Part shown: positions 9,636 through 20,611 of the stretch, piece by piece
How the letters are laid out: every line of letters begins with the position of its first letter
Numbering within the stretch: the first letter of the stretch is position 1
Assembly: GCA_014843695.1 (NCBI GenBank)
Contig: CM026403.1
Span: 4,464,150-4,528,149, forward strand
Length of the DNA: 64,000 bases
Origin: Archivesica marissinica
Taxonomy: Eukaryota; Mollusca; Bivalvia; Venerida; Vesicomyidae
Reading direction: 5' to 3'
Notes under the pieces: model-generated
What the model was told of the DNA's origin: nothing
The model's database searches: none
What the model saw: the letters and a program-made list of their open reading frames with translations, nothing else
Program-made: the position numbers and the translations under genes

Positions 9636-11090
9636 GGTGTGGCTAATTATTCAGATTTGTATTCTTGGTGTGGCTAATTATTCAGATTTGTATTCCTGGT
9701 GTGGCTAATTATTCAGATTTGTATTCCTGGTGTGGCTAATTATTCAGATTTGTATTCCTGGTGTGGCTAATTATTCAGATTTGTATTCCTGGTGTGGCTA
9801 ATTATTCGGATTTGTATTCCTGGTGTGGCTAATTATTCAGATTTGTATTCCTTGTGTGGCTAATTATTCGGATTTGTATTCCTGGTGTGGCTAATTATTC
9901 AGATTTGTATTCCTGGTGTGGCTAATTATTCAGATTTGTATTCCTGGTGTGGCTAATTATTCGGATTTGTATTCCTGGTGTGGCTAATTATTCGGATTTG
10001 TATTCCTGGTGTGGCTAATTATTCAGATTTGTATTCTTGATGTGGCTAATTATTCGGATTTGTATTCCTGATGTGGCTAATTATTCGGATTTGTATTCCT
10101 GATATGGCTAATTATTCGGATTTGTATTCCTGATGTGGCTAATTATTCGGATTTGTATTCCTGATGTGGCTAATTATTCGGATTTGTATTCCTGGTGTGG
10201 CTAATTATTTGGATGTGTATTCCTGGTGTGGCTAATTATTCGGATGTGTATTCCTGGTGTGGCTAATTATTCGGATGTGTATTCCTGGTGTGGCTAATTA
10301 TTCGGATGTGTATTCCTGGTGTGGCTAATTATTCAGATTTGTATTCTTGATGTGGCTACTTATTCGGATTTGTATTCCTGATGTGGCTAATTATTCGGAT
10401 TTGTATTCCTGATATGGCTAATTATTCGGATTTGTATTCCTGATGTGGCTAATTATTCGGATTTGTATTCCTGATGTGGCTAATTATTCGGATTTGTATT
10501 CCTGGTGTGGCTAATTATTTGGATGTGTATTCCTGGTGTGGCTAATTATTCGGATGTGTATTCCTGGTGTGGCTAATTATTCGGATGTGTATTCCTGGTG
10601 TGGCTAATTATTCGGATATGTATTCCTGGTGTGGCTAATTATTCGGATTTGTATTCCTGATGTGGCTAATTATTCGGATTTGTATTCCTGATGTGGCTAA
10701 TTATTCGGATTTGTATTCCTGATGTGGCTAATTATTCGGATTTGTATTCCTGATGTGGCTAATTATTCAGATGTGTATTCCTGATGTGGCTAATTATTCA
10801 GATGTGTATTCCTGATGTGGCTAATTATTCAGATGTGTATTCCTGATGTGGCTAATTATTCGGATTTGTATTCCTGGTGTGGCTAATTATTCGGATTTGT
10901 ATTCCTGGTGTGGCTAATTATTCAGATTTGTATTCCTTGTGTGGCTAATTATTCAGATTTGTATTCCTGATGTGGCTAATTATTCAGATGTGTATTCCTG
11001 ATGTGGTTAATTATCAGATTTATGGCTAATTATTCAGATTTGTATTCCTGGTGTGGCTAATTATTCGGATTTGTATTCCTGATGCCACGG
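9636..11090. repeat. 31-bp minisatellite, about 46 copies, with 310-bp higher-order repeat
   Basis: The unit core is GTGGCTAATTATTCAGATTT. Variants include CAGATTT/CGGATTT/CGGATGT and GGTGTGG/GATGTGG/GATATGG. The rare variants GATATGG (about 10100 and 10410) and TTATTTGG (about 10207 and 10517) recur exactly 310 bp apart, so a block of ten units was duplicated. One deletion lies near 11010. Confidence 0.95.
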
Positions 11091-11397
11091 CTAATGTGGG
11101 AACGCGAAGTTATTTATTTTCATATGAATAACAATTCTGTATAACTAGTATATTACGTATAATTAACACTACACAGTAATCACATACATGTATATACATC
11201 AGAACATTTCCTGCCAAACTAGATGCCATTAAAAATTTAGAACGAACACTTTCAAGATGTGCAATGTTTTTCGGCAATGCATGTGAAAACTGTCAAGTAA
11301 GTAATGCCGTTGATGTATGAAATATTTCTTTTCGTAACTATGTTCATATTTTCTGACTTTGTGCGGTGACCCATTTTCCCAAATTTCTGCAAGCAGC
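11091..11397. other. No gene recognised
   Basis: AT-rich single-copy-looking spacer between two arrays. I see nothing in it. Confidence 0.4.
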
Positions 11398-12293
11398 AAT
11401 GGATGACTTACGGTCGCAGACAGCCATTGCGTATTAGCAATTTCCGTTCTTCAAAAAGTGATAAGCACCACATACAGCAATGGATGGCTCACGGTCGCAG
11501 ACAGCCATTGCGTATTAGCAATTTCCGTTCTTCACAAAGTGATAAGCACCACATACAGCAATGGATGACTCACGGTCGCAGACAGCCATTGCGTATTAGC
11601 AATTTCCGTTCTTCACAAAGTGATAAGCACCACATACAGCAATGGATGACTCACGGTCGCAGACAGCCATTGCGTATTAGCAATTTCCGTTCTTCACAAA
11701 GTGATAAGCACCACATACAGCAATGGATGACTCACGGTCGCAGACAGCCATTGCGTATTAGCAATTTCCGTTCTTCACAAAGTGATAAGCACCACATACA
11801 GCAATGGATGACTCACGGTCGCAGACAGCCATTGCGTATTAGCAATTTCCGTTCTTCACAAAGTGATAAGCACCACATACAGCAATGGATGACTCACGGT
11901 CGCAGACAGCCATTGCGTATTAGCAATTTCCGTTCTTCACAAAGTGATAAGCACCACATACAGCAATGGATGACTTACGGTCGCAGACAGCCATTGCGTA
12001 TTAGCAATTTCCGTTCTTCACAAAGTGATAAGCACCACATACAGCAATGGATGACTCACGGTCGCAGACAGCCATTGCGTATTAGCAATTTCCGTTCTTC
12101 ACAAAGTGATAAGCACCACATACAGCAATGGATGACTCACGGTCGCAGACAGCCATTGCGTATTAGCAATTTCCGTTCTTCACAAAGTGATAAGCACCAC
12201 ATACAGCAATGGATGACTCACGGTCGCAGACAGCCATTGCGTATTAGCAATTTCCGTTCTTCACAAAGTGATAAGCACCACATACAGCAATGC
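11398..12293. repeat. 81-bp satellite-like array, 11 nearly identical copies
   Basis: The units are 81 bp (core CGGTCGCAGACAGCCATTGC), and only a few substitutions distinguish them (first copies AAAAAGTG, GGATGGCT; a TACGG variant at copies 1 and 8). Each unit holds a short inverted repeat, ATTGC-GTATTA-GCAAT. Because 81 is divisible by three and the unit lacks stops in one frame, a 362-codon frame runs through it and on into unique sequence. I see no signal peptide, no synonymous-only variation and no known motif, so I treat it as non-coding. Confidence 0.95.
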
Positions 12294-13353
12294 TTTTATT
12301 TTGCACAAAATGTTTGTTTTGTAGATTGCTATATCATTATATGCTTATATATTATTATATTATGTAGCCAGGACCACAGACACAAGACACACTTTGTTTG
12401 CCCTGGTCATATATTAGTTAAATGCACTTGCCGTATATTATTTTCTTTATTCGTGAACACAACTTTCAAAAAAATGTTGTTACAATTTTAGCTTCATTAA
12501 GTGACCATACGCCTTAATACAGCTATCGCAAAGTCACCTGTTTCCACAGGGAACTAGATACTATAGGGCACCTATGCACCTATAGGTTAATGTTGATTAT
12601 ATTATTTTGACTTAGTAACATCAATAACTAACAATATTACAACTCATAAGAAACTTTTTGTCTGGTTATATTTACATTTCCCCCCAATTCGGAGAGCTAC
12701 CTGAAATGCTTATAAACCGCATCATTTCGATGGAAAAAAATTCCCAACAAGTTGTCTTTTTATATTCGGCTACTGGAACCAGTCAGGTGACATTTGCATT
12801 AGACTACCGGTAGGTTCAACGAAATGCTATTGAACCATGCTTCACCTTTAAATACGGATGTAAATGGAACAAATACGCCGAGCATAGAAATACACCGAGC
12901 ATAGGTTCCACCACTCTTATTATATAATATTATTATGTTGTATGCCGAATCGCTACACTTCTTCCTCCTGTTCTTTGTAAATGTACTGACAAGTATGAGG
13001 TGCTGAGAATTACTCGCAAAAGAAAACTACTCATTGTCCTTTACACCATCCACAGCACTAAAGGTAAACGATGCCGCTACATTGTAAATACCCTTTGGCA
13101 AGGCAAAAGTTTCGTTCCTATGGTTTTAAGCAGAAAAAGTACGAAGATCAGTCACGCGCTATATCTGCAATGACTTCTAATTATACAACGTTTATTTAGC
13201 AAATCCACATAATATATGCCTTTGACTAACGACAAGGAGAGTAGCAAACATGTTTAACTCCCTGCAAACATGTGTCATGCGGGGCTTGAACACATGGCTG
13301 TCGTCTTGCAAGTCATCCACTCTTCCAACTGGATTAACCAATTAACTGGGCAA
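12294..13353. other. No gene recognised; possible tRNA-like remnant near 13270-13350
   Basis: AT-rich sequence. Near 13270-13350 the minus strand shows AGTTGGAAGAGTGGATGAC followed by GTGTTCAAGCCCC, an A-box/B-box-like pair. It could be a SINE head remnant next to the LTR element. No body was recognised. Confidence 0.4.
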
Positions 13354-14322
13354 TGTGCAAAACCACAATTATGTGCACGAAATGTTTATTATTGTTATAT
13401 ATAAATAGTAATGTATTATATAAATACATTAAACTGTTTCTATATATGGCCAAGTGTTTACCATGTAATATATATATATTTGTTTTATGCATAATCGTCT
13501 GCTATTATTTTCGCGCCTAAAATTATCAGTCTCGTTTCGCGCGGGAAATGACTTAAGATTTTAGGCCTAATCTCAGTTTATCGAGGCCGTGGTTGCAGGT
13601 GTCCAGTTATGTAATATTAAGGCGACGAACTGGTTTGATGGTGTAATATTAGATAACATAACAGATGTTTTAGGAATAACAGATGTTTTAGGAATTGTTA
13701 TATCATATAGACACTGATTCAATCGTGTATATAAGAAATGGATTTTATTAACTAAAATCAGAACACTATAGCCTACCTCCAGGAGAGAGAGTGGCGTGAT
13801 CTCATTCTATTTTATAGAACAGATAAACTGTTTCTATGATACTTAGATATTATGGACATTATAAGAATTATAACCTTATAAAGATTTGTCGAATAATTAA
13901 ATAAAATCGTTCAGCCATAGAAGAAACAGAGAGTTTCGGCGAACCATATCGAAGGTGATTAAAAGTTAATAAATCAGAAACCTTGATTAGATTATAGTGA
14001 TATTGAGTAATGACGGATTAGAGAGACTGGAGTTAATTATACTGTGTAGCGCATAGTCGGCTCACACAATTGGATTGTTAAATAAGCGTTTAATGATACG
14101 ATGTATATATATAAATCACTGATTATATATATATGAAGATCTCTGATGCCAATTTAGACAAGATATTATATAGAAGAAATGTAAGACTGGTTGAGTTATC
14201 ATTAATTATATATCGAAGAAGAAACCCCTAGAAACTCCAGCGAGTCTACAATAGGATAGACCTGGTAAGAGCCGAAGCAACTGAGTCATATACATACAAG
14301 AAGAAAAAGGAGAGTTGCGACA
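13354..14322 (+). repeat. 5' LTR (969 bp)
   Basis: Begins TGTGCAAAACC and ends GCGACA, i.e. TG...CA. It holds a TATA-like TATATAAG at 13728-13735 and an AATAAA at 13900-13905, in the promoter-then-polyadenylation order expected of an LTR. Confidence 0.92.
13728..13735 (+). promoter_or_regulatory. LTR TATA box candidate
   Basis: TATATAAG, also present at 20017-20024 in the 3' LTR, about 170 bp before the LTR AATAAA. Assigned by position and consensus only. Confidence 0.5.
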
Positions 14323-14324
14323 AT

Positions 14325-14343
14325 TGGGACGCTCGTCCGGGAT
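14325..14343 (+). promoter_or_regulatory. Primer-binding site (tRNA-Pro-like)
   Basis: TGGGACGCTCGTCCGGGAT lies two bases after the 5' LTR. It begins TGG, the complement of a tRNA CCA end, and closely resembles the proline-tRNA primer site known from gammaretroviruses. The primer identity is inferred from that resemblance. Confidence 0.75.
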
Positions 14344-14344
14344 T

Positions 14345-14955
14345 GGAAATACAATACAATACAAAACATTTTATTGCATGAGATAATAAAATACAATAAG
14401 AAGAAGTGACATATCGTGAATATTGTGAAGGACACTAGAATTTATATATGGAATATTGTGAAGGACACTAGGATTTATACTGAAGAATACAAGGGACTAT
14501 TAATAACGTGTGAAAACAGAAGTACATGCGAGACAGTGTTAGAATTTGGAAATAAGTGAAAGACGTCAACGAATTAAAATTAATTGAAATGGATTAAATT
14601 ATTGGAAATGTGCAAACTTTGGAATATGTGATAAATTATATATTGGATTAACGGACGAGACAGACTTCGGTAAGTACAGTTTTCTTTTATAGAGGCTAAA
14701 TATTACATAAATTATGCATTCTGGATTACTTCTGTTTATGAACTCAATTCTATAATAATTTGGAGTACGATTTGGGATAAAAAAATAAAAAAAAAAAAAA
14801 TTAGAATAAAATGGCTACTTATACATAGGGTGCTAATAAGGAATTAACCTGAGGGGCCGGTTCCACCCGACTTGCCATTTTGGGAAATTTATTTTATGAT
14901 TTTTTTTTTGTTATATTTTTATTAGACGATTAGGTGTGAGATATGGGACAAATTA
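14345..14955 (+). other. LTR-element leader, non-coding
   Basis: AT-rich leader between the primer-binding site and gag. It contains a short imperfect duplication (ATATTGTGAAGGACACTAG at about 14420 and 14455) and two homopolymer A or T runs. No coding signal. Confidence 0.6.
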
Positions 14956-17900
14956 ATGAGACTTCCCTTCTTTAATCAGGCAAATCTGGAACGTCAGGGT
15001 GAGATTTACCAGAAAGAAAGAGAGAGAGAAAGAGAGAGGGAAGAAATAAAACAAAGAGAAGAAAGAGAGAGGGAAGAAGTAAAACAAAGAGAAGAAAGAG
15101 AGAGGGAAAGAGAAGAGAAAGAAAGGGACAGGGAGGAAAGAATGCAAAGGGAGAAAATGCAGATGGAGATTCGCCTGAGAGAAATCCAGAGAGATCAGGA
15201 ATCTCAGCAAAATAACCCCCTCCCTACAGATAATAGGCCCTCTAAGACAAACATTTCTGTTCCTATTTGGACCCAGACTATGAGGCCAGATAAATTCTTC
15301 GCAACATGTGAGAGACTGTTCGAAGCTAGCCAGGTCGCCAAACAAACATGGGTGGGCCATATTATAGACATGTTGTCCGACAAGGCCAGAAATATATATG
15401 CCACTCTTCCTGTCCAAGACGCTAATAATTACGATACCCTAAAGGCCGCCATCTTGGATGAATATAGACTCTCACCCACTGTATATAGAAAGAATTTCTT
15501 CTCTTGGGTAAAGAAACCTCAGCAGACATATTCCGAATTCATTAAGGAATTAAGGGAGCAAATGACTCTATGGACGGAGAACAGTGATCCGAGCGAGGTC
15601 AACTGGATCGAGCTGCTCTTGAGATATAGATTCGATTCCCAGCTAAGTGATGAGCTTAATTTGTTCATTCTGGATAAGAAAGCATCTACTCTCCAGGAAT
15701 GTATTTCCCTGGCCGATGAATATAACCTCCATCGCAGATTAGCGCCCAGGACACGGATTAATTCAAATCCGAATTTGAAACCCAGAGATACAGAACACCG
15801 ACCTCCAGCCCCAAGGCCATATATCCCATCACCCATGTATCGACCCAATATTAGGATAGATAATTCCCAAGCTACCCATAGAACTCCCCGGATAGAAAAA
15901 TATTGTAGTTATTGTAGGCGTAATGGCCACGGACGAATAGAATGTTGGGCAGATCCCAATTCACCTAGGTACAGGGGTACTAGAAACCTAGCAAACGGAC
16001 ACCACGTGTCAAACACTACTCATAGTTCTGCCTTTATAACCAATGAGCCAGTGAACTCATGTGAAAATACCGAGATGGTAAATCCATTACTTGCCAAATA
16101 TACAGGTCAAGCACGCATAAATACTAACACCGCACAAGTGACGTATTTGAGAGATACAGGTGCGACAATCAGTTTATTGTCGGCTACTGATCAAACCACT
16201 GATCATTTAGAATACACAGGTGAACGGGTAACAATCCGCGGTGTCAATTATATCCCTGGTAATTACCCGATAGCAAAGATTAGCGTCGATTGTCCAATCT
16301 ACCAAGGAACATTGAAGGTGGCTGTATTAAAGCACAGATGCACCGCGGGGGTGGATCTTATAATAGGTAACGACTGTGAAACTGCCCCTGTCACTGATTT
16401 GATTACCTGTGGCGTGGTTACACGCTCCAATAAGAAAATTATCCCGTTTGATGAAACTGTCACGTCCAACCCAGACTCAGAAAACACGACCGATACAAAT
16501 CACAATGTCTTACCTTTTCGGAATACAATTGAGATCAATTCCCCCTCTGAGAAAGCCAGTACAGTTAAACCCCAAAATATTCCCTCTATTGACGATTTGA
16601 GTCCTGATAAATTATTGCAAGAACAGAATAATGACCCGACCTTAGCACCCCTCTGGGAAATGGCTCAAGAAGGAACACCTATTCGGCAAGGATATTACAT
16701 CCAGCTCGAACCCCGACTACTTATGAGGAGAGAACAACCTCAAGACACGTCCAAAGTTCGACCCTGGAAAATATATGATCAGGTGGTAGTTCCACGGGGA
16801 TTCCGGGATCATATAACGGGACTCGCCCATGACAGTTTAAGTACGGGACACCAGGGACCTAGTAAGACCCTGAAGCGCATTAAGCGCCGCTTCATTTGGC
16901 CGGGAATCCGCGCAGATGTTAAACGATTCTGCCATAGCTGTGGGCCGTGCCAGAGAGCGGGTAAGGGACAGAAAGCCACTGTAGCCCCATTGAAACCCTT
17001 GCCCATTATATCCCAACCATTCAAATTTATATCCGCTGATTTCGTTGGACCCATGAAGAAAACTATAAATGGGAACCAGTATATCTTGAATTTTATTGAT
17101 CATGCCACTAAATATACAGAATCTTTCCCATGCGCCGCAGCGACTGCTGTTAATGCACAAAAAGCCCTGATCGAGATAATATCTCGACATGGAAAACCCC
17201 AGACCCTGTTGACTGACCGAGGAAGCGCTTTCATAGCTGAAACATTCACACGCTTCCTAGCCGAGCACGATATACGTCACTTAACTAGCACGAGTTACAG
17301 GCCTCAAACCAACGGATCAATAGAGAAATATAATGGTACATTGAAAACCATGCTTAGAATCCTTGGGGAGAACTCTTTATCGCCTTGGGATGAGATGCTA
17401 CCCTGGCTATTATTTGCATATAGAAGTGCAGAGCACTCTAGCACAGGATATTCTCCTTTCTACCTTCTATATGGGCGCGAACCTAGAGATAATCTAGATT
17501 CCACTTATGATCTCTGGGCTAGAAATGAGCGGGATGAAGGGATCCCCATAAATAACTATGTACAAGAATTATGTCATAGATTAGCTGAAGCGTTACGTGA
17601 CGCCAGCGAGAATGCCCAACAGGCCGCAGATGGTCGTAAAACAAAGTATGACAGAAGTAAGAAAGCGAAAATGCGTGTATTCCAGCGTGGTGAATTAGTG
17701 TTAGTACGATTACCGTTAAAAGGTAATAAGCTGAAGAATGCCCTCCAGGGACCGTATCCGGTACACGAAAAGGTAGCGTCGCATACCTATATTATATACA
17801 TGCCCGATAAGAGAGTAAAATACCGTGTTATGCATGTAAACCAGTTGAAGCCCTGGACAGGTAGGGAGGAGGGTGCAGCTCTAGCTGATAGTAGTCCGGT

Positions 17901-18195
17901 GTATGAGTCCCAAGACCCTACCCTATTAGATTACCAAGCCCCTACGGACATTGAGAAAGAATTCGATTCTTGCAGTCCTCTTGAATCTGTACCTAAGAAA
18001 GCCTGGCCGGATATCAGTCATTTAAACCCAGACCACAGGGACGATATTAGTCAGTTATTTGACCGTTACCCCCGTCTATTCTCTGGACAACTGGGACGTT
18101 TCCACGGTGTTACCCATGATATTGATGTGCAAGGTGCTTCACCCGTAGTCCAGCCTTACTACCGCATATGTCTCCAGAAAAGAAACAAATATTAA
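14956..18195 (+). CDS. gag-protease-integrase polyprotein of the LTR element
   Basis: Frame of 1,079 codons. Residues ~20-75 are an extremely charged E/R/K coiled-coil-like stretch. About 110-260 is a Ty3/gypsy-type gag core. A CCHC zinc knuckle (C-x2-C-x4-H-x4-C, CSYCRRNGHGRIEC) is at ~316. An aspartic protease active site D-T-G-A is at ~400, with a flap-side motif DLIIGNDC further on. Integrase follows: an HHCC zinc-binding region (H at ~623, CHSC/GPC at ~655-664), a catalytic core with Asp in SADFVGPM (~694), Asp in LLTDRGSAF (~754) and Glu exactly 35 residues later, then a GPY/F module (QGPYPV, ~930). The frame ends just after entering the N-terminal edge of RT, where a 2-bp shift puts the rest of RT in another frame. 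The ATG at 14956 is the first in this frame that keeps the whole gag. Confidence 0.92.
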   Translation: MRLPFFNQANLERQGEIYQKEREREREREEIKQREEREREEVKQREEREREREEKERDREERMQREKMQMEIRLREIQRDQESQQNNPLPTDNRPSKTNISVPIWTQTMRPDKFFATCERLFEASQVAKQTWVGHIIDMLSDKARNIYATLPVQDANNYDTLKAAILDEYRLSPTVYRKNFFSWVKKPQQTYSEFIKELREQMTLWTENSDPSEVNWIELLLRYRFDSQLSDELNLFILDKKASTLQECISLADEYNLHRRLAPRTRINSNPNLKPRDTEHRPPAPRPYIPSPMYRPNIRIDNSQATHRTPRIEKYCSYCRRNGHGRIECWADPNSPRYRGTRNLANGHHVSNTTHSSAFITNEPVNSCENTEMVNPLLAKYTGQARINTNTAQVTYLRDTGATISLLSATDQTTDHLEYTGERVTIRGVNYIPGNYPIAKISVDCPIYQGTLKVAVLKHRCTAGVDLIIGNDCETAPVTDLITCGVVTRSNKKIIPFDETVTSNPDSENTTDTNHNVLPFRNTIEINSPSEKASTVKPQNIPSIDDLSPDKLLQEQNNDPTLAPLWEMAQEGTPIRQGYYIQLEPRLLMRREQPQDTSKVRPWKIYDQVVVPRGFRDHITGLAHDSLSTGHQGPSKTLKRIKRRFIWPGIRADVKRFCHSCGPCQRAGKGQKATVAPLKPLPIISQPFKFISADFVGPMKKTINGNQYILNFIDHATKYTESFPCAAATAVNAQKALIEIISRHGKPQTLLTDRGSAFIAETFTRFLAEHDIRHLTSTSYRPQTNGSIEKYNGTLKTMLRILGENSLSPWDEMLPWLLFAYRSAEHSSTGYSPFYLLYGREPRDNLDSTYDLWARNERDEGIPINNYVQELCHRLAEALRDASENAQQAADGRKTKYDRSKKAKMRVFQRGELVLVRLPLKGNKLKNALQGPYPVHEKVASHTYIIYMPDKRVKYRVMHVNQLKPWTGREEGAALADSSPVYESQDPTLLDYQAPTDIEKEFDSCSPLESVPKKAWPDISHLNPDHRDDISQLFDRYPRLFSGQLGRFHGVTHDIDVQGASPVVQPYYRICLQKRNKY

Positions 18196-18872
18196 AAACT
18201 GAGCTAGATCAAATGTTGGAGTTAGGAATTATCCGCCCTAGCAGAAGCCAGTGGGCCTCTCCCATAATATTGGTACGCAAATCAGACTCAGAATGGCGAC
18301 CATGTATTGATTATCGGAAAATTAATGACCTGACTCGAGGAGAAGCCTTCCCCATCCCGAGATTAGACGATCTCATTGATCAGGTCGCAGGTTCGAGTCT
18401 GATATCCATTCTAGATCTTAATAAAGGATATTGGCAGATTCCGCTAACCCCTCGAGCTAGTGAAAGTGCAGCGTTCATAACCCCATGGGGCTTGTTTGAA
18501 CCATTAACTCTCCCATTTGGTTTAAAAAACGGTGGAGTTACCTTCCAGAGGGCCATAAACGAGATAATCGCTCAATCCCCGACAGAACCCATCCGTGATA
18601 GATTTGCCGACGCATATCTGGATGATATTGCTGTTCGATCCAATTTATGGTCACAGCACATAAATCACTTGGATTGGACATTTCATAGACTAGAGGATAG
18701 TGGTGTTACTTTGAATCCGAAAAAGTGTAAAATTGGGTCTGGAACAGTCAGGTACTTGGGACATGAATTAGGTTCGGGAAAAATCAAACCAATTTCCAGC
18801 AAGGTGAGTGTATTAGTAATATCTCTCCCCCACAGACCAAGAAACAATTACGAGGATATATGGGATCAGTAG
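18168..18872 (+). pseudogene. Reverse transcriptase of the LTR element, frameshifted
   Basis: RT palm and fingers of Ty3/gypsy type. Visible are WASPIILVRKSD and WRPCIDYRKIN, then LDLNKGYWQIPL, the LPFGLKN motif and the catalytic box YLDDIAV. The frame overlaps the end of the integrase frame and departs from it at a CATATG sequence that looks like a 2-bp AT duplication. The RT frame stops at 18872, because a second one-base shift near 18810-18830 moves the connection into the RNase H frame. Both breaks look like mutations and not programmed slippage, since no slippery heptamer or readthrough context is evident. RT lies downstream of integrase, which defines the unusual order. Confidence 0.85.
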
Positions 18873-19423
18873 GATTTTACAGGAAATTCATTCCCCAGTT
18901 CGCTGAGATCGCCGCTCCCCTGACTGACTTATTAAAGGGCAAGCGATCAGGGAACATCATAACTCAGTGGAGCGATAAACATCAACTTGCTTTCGAATCC
19001 TTAAAGAAATCTTTAACCAATAAACCTATACTGAAGGCCCCTGACTTTAACCAAGAGTTCGAACTCTATACTGATGCTTCCGATTTGGGAATTTCGGCTG
19101 TACTGACTCAGACCGTTGACCAAGTACCACACCCAGTAGCATTTTATTCCCGAAAACTTATTCCACGAGAGAAAAACTACTCTACAATAGAGAAGGAATT
19201 ATTAGCTATAGTGGCCGGTATCGAACATTTTCGCATATATGTAAGCACAAGCAAAACACTAATCAATTCAGATCATAATCCCCTTGTATGGTTACGTAGG
19301 TCGAAAACGTCCAATCAACGCCTCTTAAGATGGGCACTGTGTCTCTCAGAATTTAATCTGACCATTAAACATATCAAAGGGACTCAAAATGTTCTGGCAG
19401 ACTTTCTCAGTAGAGTTCAATGA
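18812..19423 (+). CDS. RT connection and RNase H of the LTR element
   Basis: The open frame, with an internal ATG at 18860, begins with the RT thumb/connection motif GSVGFYRKFIPQFAEIAAPL. It continues to RNase H: first catalytic Asp in YTDASDLGISAVL, Glu in EKELLAIVAGIEHF, and Asp in NSDHNPLVWL. It ends in LADFLSR, the usual end of gypsy RNase H, followed by a stop. No integrase follows, which confirms that integrase exists only upstream. In this copy the domain is detached from RT by a frameshift. Confidence 0.85.
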   Translation: MSNISPPQTKKQLRGYMGSVGFYRKFIPQFAEIAAPLTDLLKGKRSGNIITQWSDKHQLAFESLKKSLTNKPILKAPDFNQEFELYTDASDLGISAVLTQTVDQVPHPVAFYSRKLIPREKNYSTIEKELLAIVAGIEHFRIYVSTSKTLINSDHNPLVWLRRSKTSNQRLLRWALCLSEFNLTIKHIKGTQNVLADFLSRVQ

Positions 19424-19644
19424 CTACTTTTGACTTAGTAAATGTACTTGGTATTATTTCAGTTGTTCAGTAAATAGTTATTGCCTCTATGATTAGAATG
19501 TTGGTACCTAGCGAAAGAAATGCTATTTTAGGACATATGATGTATTGATATTATGATTGTTTTCTACTGTATATTCAAAGGAATGAAGATTTGTAAATCG
19601 GCCGATAGCGGGCGATGTCAAACTTCTCCCCGGGTAGGGAGGAT
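19424..19644 (+). promoter_or_regulatory. 3' non-coding region and polypurine tract
   Basis: After the RNase H stop comes AT-rich sequence. Just before the 3' LTR is GGGTAGGGAGGA (about 19631-19643), a purine-rich stretch in the position of the plus-strand priming polypurine tract. Confidence 0.65.
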
Positions 19645-20611
19645 TGTGCAAAACCACAATTATTTGCACGAAATGTTTATTATTGTTATATATAAATAGT
19701 AATGTATTATATAAATACATTAAACTGTTTCTATATATGGCCAAGTGTTTACCATGTAATATATATATTTGTTTTATGCATAATCGTCTGCTATTATTTT
19801 CGCGCCTAAAATTATCAGTCTCGCTTCGCGCGGGAAATGACTTAAGATTTTAGGCCTAATCTCAGTTTATCGAGGCCGTGGTTGCAGGTGTCCAGTTATG
19901 TAATATAAAGGCGACGAACTGGTTTGATGGTGTAATATTAGATAACATAACAGATGTTTTAGGAATAACAGATGTTTTAGGAATTGTTATATCATATAGA
20001 CACTGATTCAATCGTGTATATAAGAAATGGATTTTATTAACTAAAATCAGAACACTATAGCCTACCTCCAGGAGAGAGAGTGGCGTGATCTCATTCTATT
20101 TTATAGAACAGATAAACTGTTTCTATGATACTTAGATATTATGGACATTATAAGAATTATAACTTATAAAGATTTGTCGAATAATTAAATAAAATCGTTC
20201 AGCCATAGAAGAAACAGAGAGTTTCGGCGAACCATATCGAAGGTGATTAAAAGTTAATAAATCAGAAACCTTGATTAGATTATAGTGATATTGAGTAATG
20301 ACGGATTAAAGATACTGGAGTTAATTATACTGTGTAGCGCATAGTCGGCTCACACAATTGGATTGTTAAATAAGCGTTTAATGATACGATGTATATATAT
20401 ATAAATCACTGATTATATATATATGAAGATCTCTGATGCCAATTTAGACAAGATATTATATAGAAGAAATGTAAGACTGTGTTGAGTTATCATTAATTCA
20501 TATATCGAAGAAGAAACCCCCTAGACAACTCCAGCGAGTCTACAATAGGATAGACCCTGGTAAGAGCCGAAGCAACTGAGTCATATACATACAAGAAGAA
20601 AAAGGAGAGTT
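19645..20611 (+). repeat. 3' LTR, cut off by the assembly gap
   Basis: Matches the 5' LTR from TGTGCAAAACC almost to its end. The last ~10 bases fall in the gap. About five single-base insertions relative to the 5' LTR are packed into the last ~130 bp before the Ns, while the rest has few differences. Confidence 0.92.

Larger units (their letters stand above)
13354..20611 (+). mobile_element. Ty3/gypsy-class LTR retrotransposon with integrase before RT (Gmr1-like order)
   Basis: Two near-identical LTRs (13354-14322 and 19645-20611) flank a primer-binding site, a gag-protease-integrase frame, RT, RNase H and a polypurine tract. LTR similarity looks like about 98 % away from the gap, which suggests a recent insertion. 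Integrase carries the HHCC, D-D-35-E and GPY/F modules of Ty3/gypsy elements, yet it lies upstream of RT as in Ty1/copia. That order is known for the Gmr1 group. Two frameshifts (near 18170 and near 18810-18830) separate integrase from RT and RT from RNase H, so this copy is probably not autonomous. The 3' end runs into the assembly gap, so the target-site duplication cannot be checked. Confidence 0.93.

Noticed and set aside
11403..12491. 362-codon frame with eleven 27-residue repeats
   Set aside because: No signal peptide, start context or known motif. The non-repeat C-terminal part is AT-rich and low complexity, so it is treated as satellite.
18811..18842. A 32-nt GTGAGT...CAG segment between RT and RNase H that looks like an intron
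   Set aside because: It is far too short for normal splicing, and removing it would delete residues that this RT connection region usually has. A one-base mutation explains the frame change better.
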